A stretch of DNA of 64,000 nucleotides from assembly GCA_013396995.1 (NCBI GenBank), contig VWZP01006699.1, positions 310,859 through 374,858 of the forward strand. Direction: 5' to 3'. How positions within the stretch are numbered: the stretch's first letter is position 1; every line of letters begins with the position of its first letter. The notes under the pieces were generated by a model, which was not told where the DNA came from, did no database searches, and saw only the letters and a program-made list of their open reading frames with translations. Shown here one piece after another: positions 46,644 through 61,000 of this stretch. The position numbers and the translations under genes were made by a program. The DNA is from Dicaeum eximium. Taxonomy: Eukaryota; Chordata; Aves; Passeriformes; Dicaeidae.

Positions 46644-48929
46644 TACTGGTTTTTCTCAGACAAGTGCAATTAAGTCTTTTCTTCAGGTAGTTAACACTGT
46701 AAATTTAATTTAACATTTTCTAAATTCTAAGTTGAGCTGCCACTATAGTAACAGATAGAATAAGTGTGAAGCTTTGGGGAGGATGAGTCCCTCTTCAGCA
46801 AATTGAGAAGCACAGAAAGATGCACAGGTGGGAGACACAGTGGACTATAAAACAGGAGCTATGAGAGAAGACTTGTGCTGCTCTAGAAGAAAAGGAACTG
46901 CCCAGAGCTGTGGAGCCAGAGTGAAATGAGTTGCACAGTAGAGCACCAAGAACAGAAATGAAGGGTACTGGATGTGAGACTATAGAGAGGGAACAGATTT
47001 GTGGAGCTTTGATTTATACACTTAGCAAACCTTCCTCTCTTCCTTTGTTTTCCTCCTTCTGTGCTTATAATTACCTCTGAGTAGAAAGACAGTTTCCAGA
47101 AGCAAGCCCATCTCAGGAGGTGGATGCACCACATGTACTGAGGCTTCCCTCCCTCCCGATGCTTTTCCCGAAAGCTGCTCCTGGCAGTCGCACCACTAAT
47201 CCGTCTCAGTGATAGGGTTTCACAAAGCACCAAGCATGCTCTTGGCAGGCCAGCTGTTTGTGCATCTGGATGTAATAAGGAGCTAGACTCCAGCTGATGT
47301 GGTGGCTCAGCACAGCGAGCCACCAGGCACAGAATGGTCAGTTTTTTCCTGCTGCTGGAGTTCAAATCGCAGCAGCACATTGGAAGCTGCTCGTGGTGTG
47401 AGCCTCATGGTAAAAACAGCCAGGCCACAGGGAGGGGAGGGAAAGGAAGGTCACTGGGAGTCAAACCAACAGCTGCTCTCTGGCTACAAGACTGAAGGGT
47501 GTGACTCTCTCCCACCAGTGGGAGTAGCCAAGATTGCCCTCAACAAGGATGGAGCTAGCCAGGAAGCATCCCGGAACCAGAGGGTGAGAAACAACGGATG
47601 AAGAAGATGAGGAAGGAGTTCCCCAGGAGGGAGGAGAAGAGATGTGAGCCCAGCTGGGATTGTTAACAAGGAGAAGGTCAGCACAGAGTCCTGGTGGTAC
47701 TCCATTGGTGCTTGGCTACACTTCCTTGAAGGCTTTTAGTTTAACCTTTATCACTGCATGGAGACCCCAGCATTGCACAAGCTGGGCTGCTGCTGCTTTC
47801 CTGAGGGTACTGTTGATATAAGGGTGGCACTGGAGTAACACCAGCTCTCCCAGCCAGCAGCACGTGATCAGAGGGACAGTTCTCTAATGGGTATAGCTGG
47901 CCTCTGGTCTCCAGCTCTGCTGACAGCAGAAGAAGGCAGGATTTTAGTAGGGAACGAAAATATTTTGGGAATACTCTGAAATAAACTTGATGTGTGCCCA
48001 AACCAGCTCACATCAGCTTGCAGGATCCCAGATGCAACTTCTGTCCTTCTCTCCAGTCTTGCACCAGTACAAGGCATTTCCTCCTGACATCACATCTTCA
48101 CTGCACACACACACAAAAATAAAGGAGAGCAGCAATGATATTGCAGTTAAAAGTCATGATGAAGAAGAGCAAGCTCTCTTTCCAAGGCGACTTGGCTCTA
48201 CAGAGCTCTGCAGATGTTTTTTTCTTAAAAAAACCCCAACAGTAAAACCCTCATTTAAATGTTATTTAAGCAGCTCTGACTCTTAAAATACATGCAAGAA
48301 ACAGATGTGCAGAACAGAGAAGTGCCATTTTTATGGAGTGGTTCTTCAGTGTTTGAGCCATACTAGATTACATTTGGAGTGTAGGCTCCTCACCATGTAA
48401 TATTTATAATAGTTTACAGCACATGGCCAAATCTTTCTGCCAGTAAAGCCATGTGCCTCTTTATCAACCTCAGCCCAAGGTGGCAGTAAACCAAAATAAA
48501 TGGGATATTAATACCTTGTTACCCTATGCTTTCCAGATACCCCACACGTCACCCTACATTAGATCTCTCTCTGCTGTTACTCAAGAAAGGGGTTACTTCC
48601 CCCTTACTTTCATGTCCTGAGATACAAGCTCAGGAAGCATAACTCGGTCTAAGTTGTTTATCAGGCAGAAACAGAGTCTGTAACCTTGTCAAGTCCCTGA
48701 ATCCCTCATGTTACTGTTTTTCTCTGACACTCTGTCCCATATTTGGGCTTTGGGTAAGCTGACAGGAATGTAATTTCTATTTAAAGATACACTGTCTGTT
48801 ACTTTTATACTAAGTAATAAATGAAGAACAAGCACAAGGAAAAAATGGTCAGAGAGTTTATACGTTGAGTCACCTCTAATGGAACACTTAACATTACCAT
48901 TAAAAAGAAGAAAAGAAGAACAACAAAAA

Positions 48930-48963
48930 AGATTAAAAAAAAAAAAAGAAGAAGAAGAAAAAA
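48930..48963. repeat. A-rich / GAA low-complexity tract
   Basis: A run of about 13 A is followed by repeated AAG triplets and another A run. Confidence 0.85.
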
Positions 48964-51900
48964 CCCTATTCTTATGCACTTCCTCATAATCTTCCCCAAA
49001 AACTTCCCTTGGCCTGAAATTTCTCATGTTTGGTGTCTGCCCAAATGTGAATATTTAGATTCCTGCCAATTGTTTTCAGTCAGTTTTCAATTATGTGAGG
49101 ATGAAAAATACGCATTCCTTCCTATTCCTAGGACCAGAGTTATGTTTTCCCATAGCTGTGCCGAAGCAATCTGGACACTAGAACTGAAGTTCAGTTGTAA
49201 GAAGCTATCAGTAGGGTACAATGCCTTCTGTGAGTCTGGGGAATCCTTCTTAAGTTTTGCAGATGCATTTTTTACCAACTAAAAGACTGTTACACTTGCT
49301 CCTCCTTCCACATGTGTGCTGCATGTGTATTTCAGTCAGAGATAATAACTTATTGTTGAAAGCAAATGTATCCTTCCTTAGCCCTTACCCTTCCTGAACA
49401 TGCTCTTTGATAAAAGAGAAAACTGCATTCTGTTATCTCAATTTCTGCAGATGGCTTCCAAAAGTACTTAGGAGTGACTAATAGTTTGACTCTTGGTGAT
49501 TTTCAGCCATCACTCATGTATCTTTTTAATGTCCTCACCCACATTCAAAATTCCCAGTGAAGCTGATACTAATGTTGAGGAAAAAACCAGAAAGGATCCA
49601 CTAGGGCACTCCACTAGGTTGCAGATAGCATTAAGGATAGGCAGTGAACTAAATGCAGCAGAAACTACATGGAAAATCCAATGTTATGTTGGATACCCAA
49701 CATATCATTCTTGTGATTTCCTTACAGGGACAAAACCCTACCTGTCGTTGAGCCACAGCTTGTCCAAATTAATATTTGCTTTCTTTAAGCCTTGATTTAA
49801 AACCCTGACAGTGACCTCCCTTCATACTGACTAATACAATTGGCTCTCCACTTCCCAATTTCCCAGCCAGTGAAGCACAATGCTGCTCCTCGGAATTTAT
49901 TAAATACTTAGCTCACCCAGCAGGAGCATTTGAGCAGTCAAGTGCTACTCAGTGCAACTAAGCATGACAGATTCAGCATCCTCCCCATAAACATGTTTTT
50001 CAAAATCTAAAGCCAAAGGTAAGCACATCAATCCAATGAACACATTTTGCTTATAATTCTTAAGCCTGCCTTCATTGTTTTGGGAGATGACACAAAGTAG
50101 ATATTAATTATTGACAAATAATACAGATTCAATGCCTCTTATCATTGCAAAAAATAAATAAACCTAAGGGCAGCCTTCAAAATTTCCAGGTCCCTAGTCA
50201 CAGATTAAAATGTTATTACTAAGGAACTACTCCTGGTACCCCCTTGTCCTGAATAACACTATTTTCTCCAATTTGTCCCACTTATGTCAGTAATATCACT
50301 CCTGTAGGAAGAGCCACAATCAGGTTAAAAATGCATTTCTTTTCATATAGATTTCTTCTAAGCATGTGCAGAGAAAAAAGCAAAGTAAAGGCATCAGGAT
50401 CCAACGTCAGAAATAAGGAAAGTGAGTTCTAGCAGGAATAAACTCCCAGAGAGGAAAGAAAAAAAAAATGAGAGAGTGCAAAAGGAATGAACAAAAGAGA
50501 TAAAGCCAGGAGAGGAGAATTTATCTTACACAAACAGAATTTGTTTTAGCCCATCCGTCCATGACACAAGCACTAATGAGGCTGCCCATTCACAGAGGCC
50601 TCAGATAAACATACAGATGGCCATTTCAATCACCTCAATGCAGTATGTGTATTATGTGAGCTAATGTTTTCACTTGGAGAAGGTAAAGAGGAAAAGACAG
50701 AGGGCTGGAGATGATGAAGATAGCAGGCCAGGATTATTGGACTTTTCCTATGCCTCAGTCTTCATAAGTTTTTCTATGAAAACGCTCATAAAGAGCTGGA
50801 CTATAAAAATTCCAGACTTTACTGTTGGCATAATTGATCTCAGATATGTCACTACAAAAGGAGACAGAGGAGTATTCATGTAAGACATACAAATCTTGGA
50901 GAGGAACCAAGTGTAATATATAATCTTTCCTTCCCAGAAAACCATTCACAGTGGTTTTGGAATAGATTTAGGCTTTTAAAACCTGTTCTCCAACCTGTAA
51001 CCCATTTTGAACAAAAGGCTCACAATAAAGAACACTTGAATTTGATAGTGTATTATTCATCCAGTTTTGAAATAAATAATTCCTTGATTATACCTTCTTA
51101 TTTTGCAGAAAGGGGACTGAGGAACTTTCTATTTAAAACAGCCTTCAAAGGACCTGAAATATTACAAAAATTGGAGACCAAATTCACAGCCGGCACAAGT
51201 GGGCACCTCCCAGTTTGAATAGGTGATCTGGGGCTCATAAAAACATTTTTTTCTCTAGTTACAATTGTCTACCAATACTATATCATTATTACAGTACCAG
51301 TGCAAGAATTGTTAGAGGTCTTTTTTTTTACTTATGGGTCGTGTTGTATGCTCTTTTGTTTAGTATATTATTGTTGTTGTTGTGGCATTTTACCCACAGG
51401 AGTGGGTGTGAAAACCTACTTCCTCTTTCAAGTAATTTTTTTCCTTTGCGGTTTCCTCACATCCTTTTTCACTTCCCTCCACAACTGCTTGTCTTTGGTC
51501 TTCCTGACCCTTCTTTTTCAGAGAGAGCCCCTGTTGTCTCTCTGGTCTTCTTTCTCTAGGGAGTTCAAGTTCTTACCTTCTCTTCAAAGCTGTTGCCATG
51601 TCAGCAGTCACTATATGATAAACCAACCAGAGGCCACAATCAACATTAGCAGCCAACATACAGCATCAGACAGGCAGTCAGTCCCCTTTTATGCTTCCTC
51701 TGCTATTGTTCTACACTGTCAGCATTTACCTTCTTAGTCATCAAGACATGTGGCCCAAACTGATTGCTAAGGGCTTGATCTGTGGTCTCTCCACTGAACA
51801 TCAAGGAGAGACTCACACTGGGTTCAGCAGGCTGCAAGTCAGACCCTGAGACACTATCGGAGACCTCCATCTGAGTGATGGAGGTTAGAAAATCAGCAAA

Positions 51901-52939
51901 GGAAAGCAAAATAAATACTTCCTGTAGAAATTAAACCCTATGCCCAAGTTGCTTACAAGTTCATCTCAAGAGCATGAGGAGCAGGGAATTACTTGTCTAA
52001 ACTCTGTGTGTTTGCATGTGTGAGTGAATGAGCAAGAGACATCCGTGGGCCTTTTAGAGCTGGTTGCATTTAGCTGCTTTGTGGCTGCTGCCAAATTTTT
52101 AGTAGCTGTGACTCATTGACCAAGTAGCTGCCTTAACATCTTGCTTCATTGTCCTTTTCCCCTTATAAAGGTTTCCCCTCACCCCCATCTGAGACGTCAA
52201 GAACAATGATTCCAGATGTAAGCAAAAAGTTTTCCATCGCAGCACATCACAGGACCTGCAGGCGCGCCTCGAAATGAAGATTGCAAATGACGTGGGTGCT
52301 GTGAGCCTGATGAACACCTTGAGAGCTGACAGATGACAGTGAGTACTCAAGGCAGTCTGCCTTGTTATATGGCTTCCAGGTGAATGAAAGATGAGTTGGC
52401 AAGGTATTTTAAGATGTGTCTGTGCATAGCTCAGAAGGCAAATCTGAGTTCTTTGTTAAACAGATAGAAGCATGTGGGATTTTGGGAGTACTTGTGAATA
52501 CAGAGGAAAAGGAAACAGGGATATTCTGAAGAAATTTTATCAAAATATACACTAGTTTTAAAGGAACAAAATCCAGTAGCTTTTGGGGAATAATACATGG
52601 AGGACCGTGTTCCTCAAAAGAGCTCGATGAGAGACAACAGCCAACCCCCCTCATTTAAATAGGACTGTGCTCCCAGGGTGACACAAGCACAGATGTCAGG
52701 ACACATGAATCCAGTGTTTGCAAAGCGCTGACACTCTCAGCCCAGTGAACTGACACCTGTGGCTCCTGTGCAGAGGTGTTCAACACTCGGCAGCGCCGAG
52801 TTCCCCACCTGAGGACACCAGGAGCCTGCCTGGAGAACCTGTCCCGAGACACACTCGGTGCCAGAGGGGCGGCGACAAGCAGACCTCGAGAACGAATTAT
52901 CCAGCAGCACTAAGAGCTGTGGATGTTCAAGGAGTGGGA

Positions 52940-53160
52940 CAGCAGTGTTTGGTGCTGAGCACAATTAAGGCTTTTGAGCTCATCTGTCTCCACTCGAGTG
53001 TCCCTCGGTAGGAAATAGCTAATTACCTTTCCATGGCACGAGCAGTTCAGCCTCCTCCAGAGCAGAGCAGAGAATTGGCCGTAATTACGGGAGGAGTGCA
53101 CGGAACTCTCCCTGGTAGTGCAGGGACTGAGTTGCAGCCAGCATTTAAAGGCTGATTAGT
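52940..53160. promoter_or_regulatory. Possible conserved regulatory element
   Basis: Three TAATT-type homeodomain cores occur within about 125 bp: ACAATTAAGG, AGCTAATTACC and the perfect 12-bp palindrome CCGTAATTACGG (53,079-53,090). They sit in unusually unbiased, repeat-free sequence. No coding frame explains it. Enhancer identity is inference. Confidence 0.3.
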
Positions 53161-56100
53161 ATAACTGCTTGCAGTCGGTATTTACAGCCACTTCTCAAAT
53201 GCCCTTACCCTGGGAAAAATTAGATACTGTCAGCATAAAACTTACAAAAAAGAACAATAGAAATAAAATTATGTTTTCTTTTGATATTAAATCAATCATA
53301 ATTTAAACAATTACATTAACAATATGATTTTTTTCCCCTAGCCCTCCAGTGGTCCTTTTTAATTTCCCCCACAGCCCATGGTTTGGAAAAAATCTGGTTT
53401 CAGAATGAGGGAACTATACACGCATTCAATAATGGCTTGAATAAGTGTTAAAGGCATTGCTCCTAAAAGGCAGGAGGGGTGATAACAAGAACAATAGAAA
53501 AACTAAATTATTATTATTTTGTCTCTTTAGACCTCAGTGCTGTCATATGTTTGCCCTTACTCTGAAGAGGGGTTTAGCTCCCTGATGGGATCTTCTGGGG
53601 AGCTGTCTGAGCTAGCACAATTATTGTGTCAAACTCTTTTCTCAGGGACCAAATAATGGAACCAGGCTTTGACTCTCTCTTGTGATTTTTAATGAACTGC
53701 AATTAGAACCTGCATTATTTTAACTGGGTGTAGAGGAGGAGTGTTTTTAGAACGTGCTCGGGGGAAGAAGAGATTGCTAAGGGAGCAGGTGGATTTAAAA
53801 AAAAAATTGTAAACAAAGAATATAAGGGGGGATGGGAAAAGAGAAAGAGAAAGAATGTTAGGGAGGGAAAATTTTCAAGGAATAGAATTTGCAAGGACAA
53901 TTTCCAAGAGCATTTCAATAGCGTGCTATGCATGCAGATCGTAAAAGACTGATAAAAGTACAGTTAAACTGTGGACCTTTTCCCAAGGCTACGCTTTAGC
54001 TCGAGGTGCTCACAAAGACATCTTTCACCCTTTGCCTGGAAGCAGATGATTCGGGTCAGGAGTGAACAGGAGAGGGCAGCATCGCTTTAGGCTTACGGTA
54101 AGGACCACTGTGCCAGCGGCTGGGAAACTGCAGCGGACAAAGGGATCCTTGTAGGTCACCAGGAAACAGACTGATGTAGGGAGTTTGCCGGCAGGTACCT
54201 CCCTGGAAGAAACGCCTGCATGGGACAGCGATGGAAGAAAAAGATGTTTGAAGTGCAGAGTAGAAAGTGATGTGGATGTGGTGTTTCAGCAGTGCTTTCA
54301 GCTGGACTCAGTTCAGCTGCTGAGTTCAGGATGTGAAGTACAGCGTTAGAGCACAGGGACCTCTGGAAGTTTGTTTAGTTACATTCTCTCTCATCCACAC
54401 ATCATTATACCCTTATACAAGATAAGAAAACCTATTTAAAAGATGCACAAATGGTACACCAAAGGTGGCGAGTTCCTTGCCAAATGTGCCACCTGGCATC
54501 AGGACAGCACTTGGATGGCCACGCTCCCCTGCCAGCCATTGACCCACATCAAGCATGTCCATTGCATGAGTGCAGGGCACTGCTAGTATGGCACAAAGGA
54601 TTTCTGAGATGTAATCAGCACACCAGAATTGCTGATTCAGCTTCAGATGAAGGATAAATGCTCTACTCTAATGTATTCTTTCAAATCAATTTCATAATTG
54701 AAAATAAATCCAAATCAATAACACAAATATATGAGAACATTTTAAATCCTGGCAAAGATGCAGTAGCTTAGGTTTTACCAGTGGAAACCCCAGTGTGGTG
54801 ACATTTAACAGAGGACAAATGTGGTCCATTAACTTCCACTTTCCTTCTATGACAGTACTTACTAGAGGCAGTTGTGGATTCATGAGCTGGGGTTCTCTCT
54901 GATATATGACTCTTTTAAGTCATGCAGTGTGCAAAACCACGTGGCAGAGAAATTCCCCCACACCTGAGAAACAGCCATGCCTATCAGTTGCCCTCTTGGC
55001 TCTGCTTCCTTTCTGCCACTATGTTATGCCTCCTTCAGTGAAGCCAGAATAATTCTCTTTCCAACTGATGGTTCTGCCAGTACATTACTGAATCGGGGGA
55101 GCCACAGAGGTTTTGCTGCTCTGTCCCCTCTTCAAATCAGGCTCACAGCCCTGAGAGGAAAATGACTGACATTCCAAAGGAGGGTAATGGTACACTGGTT
55201 CCCAGGGAGTTATTTTGTCCAATCCTTTTGCAACATAGGTGAATCACAGTTATATTTTTCATTTCATAGACAATGTTTCAATATCTCTGTTTTATACCTG
55301 AGGAATGAAATGAGACAACAGGGGTTTCATTTACTGAATGAAATCATCATCCATGTAAATTAATTGTTTCATCTCACTGTGGAAATGATCAATAAAATAC
55401 CAACACTGAGAGAAGTCATCTTGCAGATAACTGTGTGGGAATTATATGAATGGAAACACCAAATACACATAAACCTTCATAACCACCAACCATCTGTTTG
55501 GACATGGAGAGAATTCTTGAAATACAGGGATAACAACTACCTGACCTTTTTATTGAAACAGACATTTCAAGTAACTTTTTCTAATTGCAAAAGTATTTTC
55601 TGAGCCTCTATATTGTAACATTGGACATTCAAAAGGACATGTGTTTGTCCTGACATTTAAAAAAAATTTTATTAAAAATAAGGGTTTTTAAAATTATTTC
55701 ATTTCAATAGCCATGCTACTATAAATGACTAATTATCACTGGCACCTTAGCATATAACCAAAGGATTGCATATGATTGTGAATAAATGAAGTATGCTATT
55801 TTAACACCTTTTTTAAAAAACACACATTTTCAATACTAAAGTACTGAATCCTCTTTAGTACTGAATGAACCACCTGAACTTTCCTAGCCTAGTACATAGC
55901 AGTGGCACTTGATCTAAAAGCAAGTTTCCATCAGTGGTCACAACATGTAATGAAAACTAAAAATATTGTGGAAGAACACTACACCTTGAAAATTTCAAAT
56001 AAAGGGGTGTCTAAATGCCATTTTGGATTTTCTGCTTAGTGGTAATACTTATGCTTTAATATTCTGAATTGGAATGAAAAGTAATATTTCAGTGTCAAAT

Positions 56101-57919
56101 TTCCCAGAAAACAGAAATTCCATGCCTTGACCAAATAAAATTACCAAATGAGTAATCCATTTTCTCCCAGGCCCTCAGTTTTGTCAGCACTAAATTTACA
56201 CACAATCATTTTTTTAAGAGATATGGGAGGAAATGCATAAATGCCAAGAATGTTTGTTCAGGGAAATGACACGCCATCATTTTCCCAACATCTGGTAATT
56301 CATGAAGGGCTGACAAATTTTCTTTTGGACTTATTAAGAGTGAAGTTATCTATTCTGAGGGGATCTGTGATAAAAGCAATTTTTTTACTGTAAGAAAGTT
56401 TGAGCTAAAGCTTCATACAGAAGAGAAAAGAGACTGGAAGGAGAGCTGCTTTTGTTGGTCTGTGGCTCAGGAGCATTATCCGTTCTCCCCTCCAGAACTC
56501 TATTTTTAGATGGTCTCCAGTGCATTAGATCAAATGTATAAATTAGATGAGGTCAAACTGTCTCTGTCTGTGAATATGTAGCTCCCAGAGGTGTGCCAAT
56601 GGCTGTGGAATTCAGCTGGCTGGTATTAACCTGAACCTTGTCAAAATCAGACTATAACATCAGTCTTTCTATTAAACATGGGCCTAACAATCTTTTAACA
56701 GTTTGAAGCTAAACTCTCATTTAATTTATATTGATGTGGACGTAGAGATGTCAGCAGAAGGGGTTTTTTTCTGTCATCTTTTCCTCCTTACTGTGTTAGC
56801 AGCTAACTGCCATCTTAGAAGGTCTTTGCAGGAAAAGGATTATCATCCCTGGAAACAGCAGAAATCCCATTATTTCTATTTCTCTAGCAGTTCAGTTTTA
56901 TTCTGACCAGTATCATCAGACCGGCTTTTACATTGGAGCACACTTCTGTAGCTATAGGTGTGTACCTATAAACATAAATAAACACGCACACTTTTGATAT
57001 TACAGCATTATCCAGGTAATACAATAAGTTAGCACATTTCAGCAGACCAAGAAAGCACCCACAGTAGGCTCCCTTTTGCAAAACATGAACCATTTTTGCT
57101 CTGCAAAACTCTGAGTGACTTGATTGTCGCGTGTCATTTGTTTGGCCATTGTGCTAGGATGGAAATTTCACCTCAAAACTGTGCAGTGTGACTGGCAGCC
57201 TCAAGCTCTGCAAGATTTCTGTGAGGCTGCTGGTGGTGTTGTGTCACTTGGTAATGTAGGATGTGTCTGTGGATGGAATACCATGCAGTGTGGAGGCGAG
57301 CTGAGGAATTAAAGGGGATGGGATTTGCATTAGAGCTTCACCAGAGTTAATCAGCTTAGTCCCTGAAATCTGGCTGCAACTTGCTGTATGGCTTCCTGTT
57401 CTGGTCAACAGAAACACTAAGATACAACATATAAAATGCCTTGAAGCAATACAAGAGGAAAGGAAGCAATTATTGCAGTTCAGCTAGATAAGTGCCTAAG
57501 GGATCAACTCCCCATCTAAAAAGTGTATTGGCATTCTCAGCCTCGTGACACGGATTCTGCAATGCAGAAAACCCACATATAGAATGAGGTCAAAAAGTTA
57601 GCTGCAAGTGTATTGTCTGGGCTTTAAATTTAACCCTGCCTTGTGTCTCAACCCGGATGACTGAAGCATTCTGCTAAATCTTTGTTGCTTGTGATTACAT
57701 ATATTTTAAAATATGTGGAAAGCTCTGTGGCTCGTTGTTTTCCAGTGGAACTGGGGATTCAGTTCAGCAAGTATACAGGGCAATGAATGCAGAGATCATC
57801 AGTTCCTGCTTGCAGCCTATTAATTTTACTGAGTATACCTCACTATTTATCCTGTGCGCATCAAAAAGAACACCCATCCTAGACTGAAATGTGTCTGGAT
57901 TCACATTCACACAAGGGAT

Positions 57920-58090
57920 GAGAATTGCCAGACTGGACTAGCCCAGTGTCAGTCCACATAGTCCAACAATCTGTCTTTGATAATAACTAGCACCAGATAC
58001 CATAAAGGAAAAAAGCCTCTATCCAGAAATAACCCCAGTCATTAAAGTGTTTTACCCCAATCAGACAGAAGTTGGTGCCCAAAGCATGAG
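57920..58090 (+). mobile_element. Possible ancient CR1-like fragment
   Basis: GACTGGACTAGCCCAGTGTC, then CATAGTCCAACAATCTGTCT and AACTAGCACCAGATACC, follow the order of an old sauropsid CR1 3' region (word pattern: ...CATCTAGTCCAGTATCCTGTCT...GGCCAGTACCAGATGC). It is degenerate and was matched by eye. Confidence 0.4.
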
Positions 58091-61000
58091 GTCTTTTCCA
58101 AACATTTGCTAATCCGGCTGGAACATTATCAGTGTAAATGTCTGATTCTTTCCAGATCTTTCTCGCCTTGTCCAGAGAAATGGTGTGGAATAAAAGAGCA
58201 GTTAGATGAAGGAGAAGTAAGAAATTTCTAAAATGTGGGATATAAACAAAGAAGGTTTGGGACAGAATGAAAAATAAACAGAGAGAGTGTCTGGAGGGGA
58301 AGAGAGAATGAAAGAAAAATTATGTCCTTTAAAAATGACAGGATTCTCTTATAGCTCCCAAACCAATGAGGCTTACCTTAGAGGGAATCATTTATGACTG
58401 TTTTGGAAGTCCAGCAGAGATCAGCAAGATGTCAAATCAAAATTCAGCTATCTCTGCAAATGTGCTGCTCAAAGTTCTGCCCACGACAGAACAGCAGACA
58501 CTGTGGATTATGTTGACTCAGTGAAGTCAGAGGTGACCACAGAGGATCCACAATCCTAGATTCTATGCCCCCAGTCCTGCAGAATACAACAGTACAAGGA
58601 CTTAACATAAAAAAGGACTGGGATTTTATCTTCTGTGACGCTCAAGAGGGTGGAAGGAAAATCTCACTTCACTGATAGCATAAGACTTGAAGGCTACAAT
58701 TGCACCAAAGATAATAAGAATTCAGGACCAGCAAGACTTGTGCTTTCAAAGAACGAGTACAGAAAAATGTCTCAAGCTCTTGCCCATGAAAGCTGATAAA
58801 GAATTAGGATAATATGCTCTAAATATGGTTTCCAAATCAGTCCCATGTGAACATTCTGCTTTGGGAGACTTGAATAACGACTTGCTCAGGGATGCAGTAC
58901 ACAAGGAGAGGTGGAAAGGAACACATAAAGTCCAAAGAGTTAGCAAAATAAAGGAAGATTGAACTCTTAGAGCCATAACCTCAAATACAGCAGAGGAACT
59001 ACTTTCTAGGGTTCTAATATTGAGAGATATTGCAAATGTGGACTCCACATGTGATAAATAGCCCTGCTTCCAGATCTCCTGAAAAAGTTTAAAGACATAA
59101 CGAATGACATTGTTAAAGATAATTTCTCTGCTGATAGATGTTAGCGCTGACATTTTCCATTTATTATTTAAGATTGTTTTGGACTTGTAGAAACAGTAAG
59201 TGAGTGCATTTTGAAACTCTGACGGGAATTGGACATTCACAAATTTCTTGTCACCTGGCAAAGTCAGTTAAAATGTTACAAGCAATTATTTTAATCATGT
59301 TGAAGATTAATCATACTTTAAAACATGGGTTCTGGAAATAAATTCGGAACGTTAATACTGATAAATTAGTGTTGCGAATGGATCATTATGCAGAGGAAAC
59401 ATTTAGTTTAATTGGAGTCGCTCCCAAGCTGCTCTACATACATTATATGGGGCACAAAGCTGAAATCAAGTTCTGTCCTTTTAAAGAAACATACTACAGT
59501 CCCATCCTGGGTTTAGTGTCTACTGTAAAGGGAACAAGGGAAATCAGATTACGTGCCTTGCTTGATGTCCTTTTTTCATCCACCAGACAATTTCAACCAA
59601 ACTGGACAGAACATTCACAGAGATTAAGCCATGGCAAAGCTGGTCAAAATGAAGACTTTACTAGGGCTCTCCCATCATGAAAAGAGACACTTCATGGGAA
59701 TACCACAGGATATACCATGGGAATACCATGGGAATCTACAGGAGACTGAGAATTGGTCTGTAAAGGACAAGGCCTCTTAATGCAGGAGGCAGGACATTCA
59801 GGAACATCTTTATGTAGCTGCTCCTTGAAATAGAAAGCCATCATCCAAGGCTGCTAAAGTGCAGGTCATATAACCTTTCCTTCCCTTGCACTGCTTTGGC
59901 TCTGGCTCTAGAAAATGGTAAAGTAGCTGCAAATGGGGCAAAAATGCTGTTATGAACTCTTTCTCCAATAAAACTCTTTGGGAAAGGCCTGTGCTATGCT
60001 GGCAAAGAAGATGGGTATGAAAAAAAAAGCTGTCTAAAGCTGACATACAACTGGAACTTTCTTAGACTAGAAAGATCTATTATTATTGCTGGAAGCACAA
60101 AATAAATTGAATCTAACACTTTGAAAGTCAAGCTTGAGACGTGTTTCACATTGATTTGAAGCCCTTTTTGTGAGACCTTGAGTATTCTCATCTCTGGTAT
60201 TATTGGGGCCAGGGGGCTCCCAGACTACTTTGATGAACCCAAAGCACTGTGGAGGACTGGGCTTGCCTCTCTGCTCTGCCCTGGGACTCCTCTGTGTTTA
60301 GAGATCTGAATCTCTACATTTCTGCTGGAGTTCCCAGCAATCTAGATGCAAAGACCCTCCAGAGCAGCCTTGTCCAAAGGGTACACTTGTGCTGCACAGC
60401 AGCATTAGTCACAGATGGAGGCAGCAGCTTGTTGGGTAACAACTCTAATACAGACTCTGGAAGTCAGCTCCTTTAGAGAAGAAGAGGGTCTTTAAAAAAT
60501 TCCTCCTGTAATATTCCACAGAAAAAGCATTAAGGGACATCGTTTTCAAATGCCAGGACGTCCTGGAAGTGCTGGTCATTTGTCCCTATCTCCTTACTAA
60601 CTCCAGGGGTGCTGCTGTGCTTCCTGATACCGCACACAATGTAATTCCTGTGTCTATAAAAGATGGAACTGTCTTCTTAAAGTAGACTGGCCCTTCACCA
60701 TTCCCTTCCACCTGGATGGCCACTGTGATGGGGCAGCTACTTCTCCTGACTGTTTCTTGGATGGGGAAGCTTTTCTGCTGGAAAATGGGCTAAAAGCATG
60801 GACTGTTTCTAGCCAGCCAGCCACATTACTCTGACAGCAAGAACAGAGCTGGATTACGTTCAAGACCATGCATGGAGTCCAGGGTTCTGTGTCCCAAACC
60901 TGATAACATGGACTAAGAACTTGAACTATTTCGGGCTACCACATGACCCTGACATGTTAACAACTTGGGCTGTGAGCTGGATTAGATTCAAACCCATAGG

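Larger units (their letters stand above)
46649..57919. other. Intergenic DNA, no gene seen
   Basis: Eleven kilobases with no recognised exon. It holds A-rich low complexity at 48,930-48,965 and 50,459-50,470, a CA-repeat remnant near 48,105, and a stretch at 52,940-53,160 that reads like regulatory DNA. The open frames on record here are short and without family resemblance. Confidence 0.6.

Noticed and set aside
58746..59261. 171-codon minus-strand frame
   Set aside because: It opens at a TTG codon; the first ATG leaves about 135 codons. No recognisable domain, and a frame this long is expected roughly once by chance in a window this size.
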